This document shows positions 1 through 5,630 of a stretch of DNA of 5,630 nucleotides, piece after piece. Positions within the stretch are counted from its first letter, which is position 1. Each line of letters starts with the position of its first letter. Below the pieces are notes generated by a model. That model worked only from the letters and a program-made list of their open reading frames with translations. It had not been told where the DNA came from and searched no databases. Source of the stretch: a candidate division WWE3 bacterium (GTDB lineage Bacteria; Patescibacteriota; WWE3; UBA101185; UBA10185); assembly GCA_020427865.1 (NCBI GenBank), contig JAGQNX010000101.1, forward strand, positions 1 to 5,630, written 5' to 3'. A program made the translations under genes and the position numbers.

Positions 1-488
1 CCGCTTATGTAACTGCCTCAAACACTAACGGTAATATTTATGAAGGTGATTTTATCACTAGCTCATCTAACTCTGGTATTGCTCAATTAGCAACAAGATC
101 TGGAACCATTCTTGGCGTAGCTCTAGAAGATCTAGTATATGATAATTCAGGTAAAGGTGAGTTACTTGTCAGTGTAGATATAAGAAATCAGTTTATAGAT
201 AACAATCTTCGTGTAAATCTACTTGATGCTTTACGCTCCGGCTATGATGCTCCATTTTTGACACCAGTTGCATCCTTGAGATACATATTAGCTGTTCTTA
301 TAATATTGGGGTCTTTTATTCTTGGCTTTTCTACGTTTGGGCGTTCTTCTACTTCGGGTATTCAAGCTTTGGGACGAAATCCTTTAGCAAAATCTGCAAT
401 ACAAGTTTCTATGATGTTTAACTTTCTACTTACTGCTTTAATAATGTTTTTGGGTTTGTTTCTAGCATATCTAGTATTAACTCTATAA
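1..488 (+). CDS. Membrane protein, 5'-partial: GD-type surface domain plus two-helix hairpin with R-N-P loop
   Basis: The reading frame is open from the left edge (first full codon at 3) to TAA at 486-488, giving about 161 residues. A TTG at 258 could serve as a start, but it has no Shine-Dalgarno and lies inside a continuous, protein-like frame, so I read this as the C-terminal part of a larger protein. The first ~60 residues contain EGDFITSSSNSGIAQLATRSG followed by ILGVALED and a beta-strand-like LLVSVDI, a pattern I recall from CPR surface proteins and phage-type beta domains (recognition only, no search). Two hydrophobic helices follow, at about 282-338 and 399-485, joined by a basic loop carrying GIQALGRNPLAKSAI. 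The basic loop should be cytoplasmic, which puts the beta domain and C-terminus outside. The loop and topology resemble ATP synthase subunit c, but neither helix contains Asp or Glu, so proton binding as in subunit c is not expected. The gene ends 39 nt before b. Function unknown. Confidence 0.75.
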   Translation, partial: AYVTASNTNGNIYEGDFITSSSNSGIAQLATRSGTILGVALEDLVYDNSGKGELLVSVDIRNQFIDNNLRVNLLDALRSGYDAPFLTPVASLRYILAVLIILGSFILGFSTFGRSSTSGIQALGRNPLAKSAIQVSMMFNFLLTALIMFLGLFLAYLVLTL

Positions 489-527
489 GACCTATACACA
501 TATATACATATATATTAAAATTTTAGT
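489..527 (+). promoter_or_regulatory. A/T-rich gap before atpF, possible -10 region
   Basis: This is the only intergenic gap larger than 2 nt. Positions 493-515 alternate strictly between pyrimidine and purine (TATACACATATATACATATATAT), and 516-525 is the A/T palindrome TAAAATTTTA. TATATT at 511-516 differs from the TATAAT consensus at one base and would place a transcription start only a few bases before the b ATG at 528. I see no convincing -35 box and no Shine-Dalgarno. It may be a weak internal promoter giving a near-leaderless message, or simply an easily melted, unstructured leader. The base composition makes chance matches likely. Confidence 0.3.
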
Positions 528-1244
528 ATGCTTGGACTGCCCACTAACATATTATTTATAATTGTAGTTTTATTATTTGTTTTTCTAACTTTTTTTGTCG
601 TTACTTTAGTATTTATTAATTCCTACTCACTATTGACTAAGATATTTGGATATTTACGTGCTCAATCTCATGAGCAACGTGTTAAAGAGGTTATTACTGC
701 CCGCAACCAAGCAAGGAAAATCGTAGAAGATGCCCAAGAACAGTCTTTTTCAATCCTTTCCAAGGCCAATTCTGATGCCGCTGCCTTAATTGCTTCGTCG
801 GAAATGATTCACACAGATGCTATGGATAAAATGAATAATAATCTAAACATTTTATTAGAACATCAAAAAACTGAGACAGCTAATGTTATATCTAGTGTCA
901 CTAAAGATTACCAAAAGATAGCTACTGACATGTCTATACATGCTAAAAATTCTTTGCAACAATCTGTCGTTAACCTTGACCAATCCATACAAGAAAGATT
1001 AAGCACATTAATATCTGACATCGATGTTAATGTCTCTACTATTACATCTAATATTGAGAAACATCTCAATGACTACAAATCTAAGGTTGAAACTGAAATA
1101 ACTAACTATAAGGATTTACGTATTAAAGAATTGAATAATCAATTACTACTTGAGATTCAAGATGCTGTAAAAGTGGTATTATCTTCCGAATTGGATTTGA
1201 AAAAATATGAAGAAATTATATTAAATAAGGTGAGATCTCTATGA
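528..1244 (+). CDS. atpF: ATP synthase F0 subunit b-like stator protein, long form
   Basis: This 238-residue protein has the architecture of subunit b: one N-terminal membrane helix (about residues 8-31) followed by a long charged helical region (about 45-235) expected to form the peripheral stalk that holds F1 against rotation. The segment around residues 50-95 has the b-like pattern of Arg/Glu-rich heptads (EQRVKEVITARNQARKIVEDA), and the C-terminus (LDLKKYEEIILNKV) resembles the delta-binding end of b. Typical bacterial b is about 155-170 residues, so this one is roughly 70-80 residues longer; the middle (about 100-200) is rich in Asn, Ser and Thr. ATG 528 is the first start after an in-frame TAA at 516-518; no Shine-Dalgarno is visible. 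It overlaps delta by 4 nt (ATGA). Assignment rests on architecture and position more than on sequence identity. A generic coiled-coil membrane protein is the alternative, made unlikely by its place directly before delta. Confidence 0.8.
   Translation: MLGLPTNILFIIVVLLFVFLTFFVVTLVFINSYSLLTKIFGYLRAQSHEQRVKEVITARNQARKIVEDAQEQSFSILSKANSDAAALIASSEMIHTDAMDKMNNNLNILLEHQKTETANVISSVTKDYQKIATDMSIHAKNSLQQSVVNLDQSIQERLSTLISDIDVNVSTITSNIEKHLNDYKSKVETEITNYKDLRIKELNNQLLLEIQDAVKVVLSSELDLKKYEEIILNKVRSL
1226..1233 (+). promoter_or_regulatory. Shine-Dalgarno for atpH
   Basis: TAAGGTGA, within the last codons of b and ending 7 nt before ATG 1241, pairs well with the 16S anti-Shine-Dalgarno. It supports ATG 1241 as the delta start and reinitiation at the ATGA overlap. 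Confidence 0.65.
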
Positions 1245-1717
1245 ATTCCTATGTTACAGCGACATCTGCTTTTGATTTAGCACATGCTATTATAATTGCA
1301 GCTATTTCCCACGCAACTCTCGAACGTGTAATTGTTTTATTAAGAGATATGAATGCATACAACTATAATCCTAATGCAAATGTCGAGGACTTGTTATTAG
1401 CACATCCAGTAGAAGCAAGTAGTGTTGTGAACCATGTATTAGAAACCGCTGGCGTTACTCTTTCTAATTTTACTACTTATATAACTGATGTACTTAGTAT
1501 TTTAGAATCAATAACAGCTATAAATTTTTATGTTACATTTACGCCTCGTTTAGAATTTAAACGCCAAATTCATAAGGAAATAATTCGTCTCTATGGATAT
1601 CGTAGCCTTAACATAATACAGGATGATGCTTTAGTTTTCGGTTTTGCTTTAAGTGTTGATGGGAAATATATGGACTATTCGTTAAAAAGTTATTTTTCTA
1701 AGCTATCACATGTATAA
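1241..1717 (+). CDS. atpH: ATP synthase F1 subunit delta (OSCP family), short and divergent
   Basis: Delta sits on top of the alpha/beta hexamer and ties it to the b stalk. The protein is 158 residues against about 175-180 in typical bacteria, and most of it is not recognisable by eye. The identifying part is the C-terminal domain: QDDALVFGFALSVDGKYMDYSLKSYFSKL (from residue 127, split by a hairpin) follows the family pattern D-x-[SA]-L-[IV]-x-G-[GF] ... [ILM]-D-x-S-[LV]-x-x-x-[LF]-x-x-L. The N-terminal ~90 residues are predicted helical, as expected for the alpha-binding bundle. The start ATG overlaps the b stop by 4 nt and is preceded by TAAGGTGA. The end overlaps alpha by 8 nt. Position between b and alpha matches the usual atp order, which is as important for the call as the sequence itself. 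Confidence 0.85.
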   Translation: MNSYVTATSAFDLAHAIIIAAISHATLERVIVLLRDMNAYNYNPNANVEDLLLAHPVEASSVVNHVLETAGVTLSNFTTYITDVLSILESITAINFYVTFTPRLEFKRQIHKEIIRLYGYRSLNIIQDDALVFGFALSVDGKYMDYSLKSYFSKLSHV

Positions 1718-3215
1718 AGATATTGTTAGGAATGGTTTTACACATTATGTAGACCTTAATAAAGATGAAGGAATCTTAGAAAAATTAATATATCCAGTAG
1801 CCTATATTCGTGGTTTGCCTAATGCACATCCCGATGAACTCCTGATTTTTGAAAATGGGGTATTAGCGCAAGTCATTAGTCTTAAAGAGGACTATGTTGA
1901 AGCTTTGGTATTTGCATCTGAGAGGTCATATGACCTTGATAGTCGTGTAGCTAGAGTGGGGAATTCTATGTCTTTTCCCGCTAATGATAGCCTAAGAGGT
2001 AAAGTTATAAACCCCTTTGGCCAATTATTGTTTGGAGAGTCTTTACCTGAAACCGCAGGTGTAGATAACAAACTAATGCCTTTTGAAGTTGAGGTTCCAG
2101 GTATCGACACAAGATTTCATATAAAGCGCCCCTTCATCTCTGGTGTAACTGTCGTTGATATGTTAATACCTTTGGGTAAAGGGCAGCGAGAATTAGTGCT
2201 AGGGGATCGTAAAACAGGTAAAAGTGCTTTTATATTACAATGTATGTTATCTCAGGCAAGGGAAGGTAACTTGTGTATATATGCTGGTATAGGAAAGAAA
2301 AGAGTGGATATTCGTAAAGTAGAAGCATATTGTGTGCGTAATAACATAATGGATAATGTGATAATTATGTCATCTAGCTCTTCCGACCCGCTTGGTGTAG
2401 TCCATATTACCCCATACGCTGCAATGTCATTAGCCGAATTTTATAGAGACCTTGGTAGAGATGTGTTTCTCGTTTTAGATGACTTAACTACACACGCAAA
2501 GTTTTATCGAGAAGTGTCATTGCTTGCCAACAGATTTCCTGGACGTGCTGCATATCCTGGAGATATATTTTACGCACATGCACGTCTATTAGAACGTGCT
2601 GGTAACTTTAAACATGAAAAGGGTGAAGTATCTATAACTTGCATGCCTGTAGTAGAAACCGTAGAGAGTGATATTTCTGGCTATATACCTACTAATCTTA
2701 TGTCAATTACTGATGGTCATATATTTTTCGATGGTGAATTGTTTGCTGAAGGCAGACGTCCTGCTATTAATTATACTTTGTCCGTGACACGTGTGGGGAG
2801 ACAAACACAGTCTGGTTTACGATGGAGTGTGAATAGAGAGGTATCCTCTTTTATGACATTATATGAAAAGACGAAAGGTTTTATTCACTTTGGTGCTGAG
2901 TTAAATGAAGGTGTTTCATCTACTATAGAAACTGGCGAAAAGATAATATATTTATTTAATCAAAATGTTGATAAAATTCTTGATTTAAGTTTACAAATAA
3001 TTTTATTTTCTTTAGTTTGGGTTGGTGTATGGAAAGCTGCCGATAGATTTCACATGAAGTCGGATATTGATTCTATTATAAAAGCTTATTATACAAACAA
3101 AACCTATAAAGAGAAGTTAGACTCTTTAATTGCAAATTCGACCGATTTAAATGCTTTATTGTCTGAGATAAGCAAACAAAACTCTACTATTGTAGAAGAG
3201 TCTTACAAAAATTAA
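1710..3215 (+). CDS. atpA: ATP synthase F1 subunit alpha
   Basis: Alpha is the non-catalytic, nucleotide-binding partner of beta in the alpha3beta3 hexamer, on the cytoplasmic face of the membrane. The 501 residues show the standard layout: N-terminal beta-barrel (about 20-90), nucleotide-binding domain (about 90-375) and C-terminal helical domain. The P-loop is GDRKTGKS (165-172), where the common form is GDRQTGKT. Walker B is VFLVLDD (252-258). The alpha signature RFPGRAAYPGDIFYAHARLL starts at 275. The arginine finger that completes the beta catalytic site is R361 in SVTRVG. PAINYTLSVT (351-360) matches the ATPase alpha/beta signature except for Thr in place of the last Ser. The residues before the barrel number about 20, slightly fewer than the ~27 of E. 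coli, where this segment binds delta. ATG 1710 is the only ATG start after an in-frame stop at 1683; it has no Shine-Dalgarno and overlaps delta by 8 nt, so translation is probably coupled. Confidence 0.97.
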   Translation: MYKDIVRNGFTHYVDLNKDEGILEKLIYPVAYIRGLPNAHPDELLIFENGVLAQVISLKEDYVEALVFASERSYDLDSRVARVGNSMSFPANDSLRGKVINPFGQLLFGESLPETAGVDNKLMPFEVEVPGIDTRFHIKRPFISGVTVVDMLIPLGKGQRELVLGDRKTGKSAFILQCMLSQAREGNLCIYAGIGKKRVDIRKVEAYCVRNNIMDNVIIMSSSSSDPLGVVHITPYAAMSLAEFYRDLGRDVFLVLDDLTTHAKFYREVSLLANRFPGRAAYPGDIFYAHARLLERAGNFKHEKGEVSITCMPVVETVESDISGYIPTNLMSITDGHIFFDGELFAEGRRPAINYTLSVTRVGRQTQSGLRWSVNREVSSFMTLYEKTKGFIHFGAELNEGVSSTIETGEKIIYLFNQNVDKILDLSLQIILFSLVWVGVWKAADRFHMKSDIDSIIKAYYTNKTYKEKLDSLIANSTDLNALLSEISKQNSTIVEESYKN

Positions 3216-3217
3216 CT

Positions 3218-4063
3218 ATGTCTAGAAAAAAAGAACTACAAGAAGAATACATAGGTTTGATTTCTTTGCGTAATCTTGTCCAAACATATCAAGAAATAGC
3301 TGCTATGCGTATGCAAAAGGCTAAAAATTCTGTTTTGAGTAGTAGGGATTATATTGAGGAACTAGAACTTGTATACAACAAGGTCCGTCATGCACATAGT
3401 TCTGAAATCTCCAATGATGTCGCTGATTACAATCATATAATTATACTTCTGTCATCTAATACCATGCTATATGGTGGTTTAATCTCGAAAATTCATACTG
3501 AGTTTTTAAATTTTGTTTCTGAAAACCTTAATGCTGACTTGTTACTGATAGGTCATGTTGGGGAGAAACTTGTCTATACATCTCAATTAATGGGTAGAAG
3601 AGTATACACTATGGATTTGCCTGATCATGTTATAGATACTGAAGATCTTGCAAAGATAGTATCTAAGATCTCTACTTATGAAAAAATAACTGTATTTCAT
3701 GGTAAATATAAAAGTATTATGTCTCAGGTTGTTGTTACCTCTAATATAGGTATATTGGAGTCCTTGAAAAAAGAATATACTCAAGAGGGTGCTATACGAG
3801 TACAATATATTTTTGAACCTTCATTAAAAGAGGTTTTAAAATATTTTGAAGATCAACTTGTTACAGCAATTATGGAACAGGTTGTAAACGAATCTAATTT
3901 AAGTAAATTTGCAGCACGCATGGTAAGTTTAGATTCATCTGTTGTTAATATAAGCTCACGCATAAATAACGTTAAGTTTTCTGTACAAAGAGTTAAACAT
4001 ATGGAGTTTAATAAACAACAAGTAAATTCACTATCAGGTATTAAATTATGGGGAGCTAACTAA
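3218..4063 (+). CDS. atpG: ATP synthase F1 subunit gamma
   Basis: Gamma is the central rotor shaft: its N- and C-terminal helices form a coiled coil inside the alpha3beta3 ring, and its globular part meets epsilon and the c-ring. The protein has 281 residues, close to the usual 285-300. The N-terminus (SRKKELQEEY...LVQTYQEIAAMRMQKAKNSV) corresponds to the family's I-x-S-x-x-x-x-x-K-[IV]-T-x-A-M-x-x-[VI]-A-A-x-[KR] helix, though the TxAM core has become TYQEIAAM. A Rossmann-like middle domain contains LLSSNTMLYGGLI (78-89), replacing the usual S-D-[RK]-G-L-[CA]-G-x-[FY]-N. The C-terminal helix, FAARMVSLDSSVVN (231-244) through EFNKQQVNSLSGIKLWGA, follows the conserved A-A-R-M-x-A-M-x-x-A and N-x-x-R-Q-x-x-I-T-x-E-[IL] stretches. 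It starts 2 nt after the alpha stop and shares one base with beta (TAATG). Confidence 0.95.
   Translation: MSRKKELQEEYIGLISLRNLVQTYQEIAAMRMQKAKNSVLSSRDYIEELELVYNKVRHAHSSEISNDVADYNHIIILLSSNTMLYGGLISKIHTEFLNFVSENLNADLLLIGHVGEKLVYTSQLMGRRVYTMDLPDHVIDTEDLAKIVSKISTYEKITVFHGKYKSIMSQVVVTSNIGILESLKKEYTQEGAIRVQYIFEPSLKEVLKYFEDQLVTAIMEQVVNESNLSKFAARMVSLDSSVVNISSRINNVKFSVQRVKHMEFNKQQVNSLSGIKLWGAN
4050..4055 (+). promoter_or_regulatory. Shine-Dalgarno for atpD
   Basis: GGGGAG within the gamma tail lies 7 nt before ATG 4063, ideal spacing. Together with the TAATG junction it supports this start and stop-start reinitiation, and it is the cleanest G-rich ribosome site in the window, in keeping with the need for three betas per enzyme. 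Confidence 0.65.
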
Positions 4064-5493
4064 TGAAATCTTATGCAGAAGTTCTAAATGAAAACAAGAA
4101 AAATCCTGTAGGTAGAATATCAAGTATTGTCGGTCAGATAGTTGTGGTTGATTTTACGGGCAGCATATCACCTAAAATAAATGATATATTATTTTTGGCA
4201 AACGATCCCTTAGCTAAGATACAAGTGGTAAAGTCATTTAAGGCTAAATCATTTTATTGCCTATCACTATCTGCTGTAAGTCGTATGTTTAGGGGTGATA
4301 TTGTGGTTAGTACTGGCGACTCTTTGCATATTCCGGTAGGGTCTCCTGTTTTAGGTAGAGTAATGGACGTCTTTGGCACACCTATAGACGGAAAAGGTGC
4401 TTTAAATTCTACAACCTATGCGTCAATTCATCGAGCTCCTCCTAGCTATTCCGAAATTTCAGCAGATCAGACCATAATAGAAACTGGTATTAAAGTAATA
4501 GATTTTTTTGCCCCTTTAATAAAAGGCGGTAAAACTGGGTTATTTGGGGGATCTGGTGTAGGAAAGACCATGTTATTGACTGAAGTGTTACATAACATTG
4601 TAAATCTAGACAATAATTCCACGGTGTCTGTATTTGCGGGAGTAGGTGAACGTACTCGTGAAGGTGAAGAATTAATGTCTGAATTGGATAGTACAGGTGT
4701 CTTAGGTTCTGTATCCTTAGTTTTTGGACCTATGGGTGCCTCACCTTCACTTAGATTTTTAACTGGTCTCGCTGCTACAACTGTTGCTGAAAATTTTAGG
4801 GATGCTGAGCATAAAAATGTATTGTTCTTTATAGACAATATGTTTAGATATGCCCAAGCAGGTAATGAACTTTCACTACTTATGAATACAATACCTTCCG
4901 AAGATGGTTATCAGGCTACTTTAGCTTCTGAAATGGCAACAATACATGAGCGATTGGTTTCTAAAAATGACTATTCCATTACTTCTATTGAAGCTATTTA
5001 TGTTCCTGCTGATGATATTTTAGATCAGGGGGTGCAAGCAACCTTCGATTATCTTGATTCTAATTTGGTGTTGTCTCGTGATGTTTACAGACAAGGACGT
5101 CTTCCTGCTGTAGACATTCTTGCATCAGGTTCTGCTGCAGTAAACCCTGAAATGTTGGAACCTTCACATTATGTTACTGTCTTGGATGCTAAGAATCTTC
5201 TTACAAAAGCCAAATCTCTCGAGCGCATAGTGTCTTTAGTGGGGGAGTCTGAGTTGTCAGAACCTGATAGGCTGGACTATCAGCGTGCTCAAAAGATCAC
5301 CAATTACATGACACAAAACTTCTTTGTAGCAAAAAACCAAACTAGTAAAGAAGGTGTATTTGTACCACTTAGTACTACTGTTAAGAACGTGCAGGCTATA
5401 ATGTCGGGTGAGTATGACGCTGTTACTGCTGACAAATTTATGTATATAGGGGACTTATCTCAGATAAACATACCTTCTACAAATGTTAAATGA
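4063..5493 (+). CDS. atpD: ATP synthase F1 subunit beta, catalytic
   Basis: Beta carries the catalytic sites that make or hydrolyse ATP as gamma turns. The 476 residues have the usual barrel (about 15-90), nucleotide-binding domain (about 95-370) and helical C-terminal domain. P-loop GGSGVGKT is at 162-169; the general-base motif GERTREG gives E196 and R197; Walker B is VLFFID with D258, followed by R262. GYQATLASEM (282-291) and AIYVPADD (311-318) are further family blocks. PAVDILASGS (348-357) fits the ATPase alpha/beta signature. Catalysis therefore looks intact. Oddities: the Tyr that stacks on adenine (bovine Y345) is L347, and the second adenine-pocket aromatic (bovine F424) aligns with Q426. 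The DELSEED lever is SELSEPD (396-402). Start ATG 4063 shares a base with the gamma stop and has GGGGAG 7 nt upstream. The end overlaps epsilon by 11 nt. Confidence 0.98.
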   Translation: MKSYAEVLNENKKNPVGRISSIVGQIVVVDFTGSISPKINDILFLANDPLAKIQVVKSFKAKSFYCLSLSAVSRMFRGDIVVSTGDSLHIPVGSPVLGRVMDVFGTPIDGKGALNSTTYASIHRAPPSYSEISADQTIIETGIKVIDFFAPLIKGGKTGLFGGSGVGKTMLLTEVLHNIVNLDNNSTVSVFAGVGERTREGEELMSELDSTGVLGSVSLVFGPMGASPSLRFLTGLAATTVAENFRDAEHKNVLFFIDNMFRYAQAGNELSLLMNTIPSEDGYQATLASEMATIHERLVSKNDYSITSIEAIYVPADDILDQGVQATFDYLDSNLVLSRDVYRQGRLPAVDILASGSAAVNPEMLEPSHYVTVLDAKNLLTKAKSLERIVSLVGESELSEPDRLDYQRAQKITNYMTQNFFVAKNQTSKEGVFVPLSTTVKNVQAIMSGEYDAVTADKFMYIGDLSQINIPSTNVK

Positions 5494-5630
5494 TCCAAAT
5501 TTTAAAATTACAATACGGAGTCGTTCTAAATTACATTATCAGGGTATGGCTGTTTCTTTAACCTCTGTTAATAATACTGGTAAATTTGATATATTGGGCT
5601 ATCATGCTAATTTCATTTCTCTAATTAAAG
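5483..5630 (+). CDS. atpC: ATP synthase F1 subunit epsilon, 3'-partial
   Basis: An open frame starts at ATG 5483, inside the last codons of beta (11-nt overlap), and continues to the window end: 49 codons plus one base. The only upstream in-frame codons back to the stop at 5465 contain no other start. Residues 8-20 (KITIRSRSKLHYQ) match the first strands of the epsilon beta-sandwich, and TGKFDILGYHANFISLI (32-48) matches the family's G-x-[ILF]-[GD]-[IV]-L-x-x-H-[AT]-x-[FL] core. Epsilon binds gamma at the rotor foot and regulates ATP hydrolysis through its C-terminal helices in species that have them; whether that domain is present lies beyond the window. No Shine-Dalgarno is visible, so translation probably depends on beta. 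Confidence 0.88.
   Translation, partial: MLNDPNFKITIRSRSKLHYQGMAVSLTSVNNTGKFDILGYHANFISLIK

Noticed and set aside
258..488. A stand-alone 76-residue protein starting at TTG 258, which would look like a small subunit c
   Set aside because: The frame is open and protein-like back to the window edge, no Shine-Dalgarno precedes the TTG, and the upstream domain plus hairpin looks like one polypeptide. A true c would also need an acidic residue in helix 2.
1242..1244. UGA read as glycine (code 25), which would extend b and beta by a few codons
   Set aside because: No TGA occurs inside about 1,600 in-frame codons, and TGA sits exactly at the expected end of b and beta.
1892..2110. 72-codon minus-strand frame within atpA
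   Set aside because: Antisense to conserved alpha coding sequence, no independent support.
3587..3805. 72-codon minus-strand frame within atpG
   Set aside because: Antisense to gamma, composition typical of a reversed A/T-rich gene, no motif.
4467..4838. Open frame of 123 codons on the minus strand within atpD
   Set aside because: It lies antisense to the most conserved part of beta, with no ribosome site or recognisable domain; a shadow of the real gene.
1710..5493. Identity as a V/A-type ATPase or as the flagellar/type III secretion ATPase FliI
   Set aside because: Separate alpha and beta with F-type signatures (GDRKTGKS, GGSGVGKT, GERTREG), plus gamma, delta and epsilon in F-type order, exclude both.
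1..5630. CRISPR arrays, tRNA or rRNA genes, insertion sequences, or an intrinsic terminator
   Set aside because: No regularly spaced repeats, cloverleaf, transposase or GC-rich hairpin with a T run was seen; nearly all sequence is accounted for by coding regions.

Overview
The window holds most of an F-type ATP synthase (F1Fo) operon, entirely on the + strand and almost without intergenic DNA. The order is: a membrane protein cut by the left edge, then b (atpF), delta (atpH), alpha (atpA), gamma (atpG), beta (atpD) and the beginning of epsilon (atpC), which runs off the right edge. Subunits alpha, gamma and beta are unmistakable from their motifs. Delta, b and epsilon are divergent but sit in the canonical positions and keep short family signatures.

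The DNA is AT-rich, junctions are overlapping (4, 8, 1 and 11 nt) or 2 nt apart, and the subunits are divergent. The first protein combines a 'GD.ITSS...G.A...G.ILG.ALED' domain with a 'GRNPLA' membrane hairpin. From memory, this combination and the epsilon start (IRSR...FDIL.YHANFISLI) look like Patescibacteria/CPR, perhaps Microgenomates- or Saccharibacteria-like. That placement is an inference from recalled family patterns and was not searched. TAA and TGA both close genes here and no TGA lies inside the long reading frames, so there is no sign of the UGA=Gly code of Gracilibacteria/Absconditabacteria.

Region by region: 1-488 is the C-terminal part of a surface-domain protein with two membrane helices. 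489-527 is the only real intergenic gap and is almost purely A/T. 528-1717 encodes the stator proteins b and delta. 1710-5493 encodes the alpha/gamma/beta catalytic and rotor core. 5483-5630 is the N-terminal beta-sandwich of epsilon. Catalytic residues of beta (P-loop Lys/Thr, general-base Glu, Walker B Asp, Arg) and the alpha arginine finger are retained, so F1 should be an active ATPase/synthase.

The most interesting point is the gene just before b, where many operons carry the c subunit. It ends in a hairpin that resembles subunit c in topology and in its R-N-P loop, but it has no acidic residue in either helix and is fused to a probably extracellular domain. No a or c subunit is visible. 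They may lie upstream, or the membrane sector may be unusual; the window alone cannot decide.
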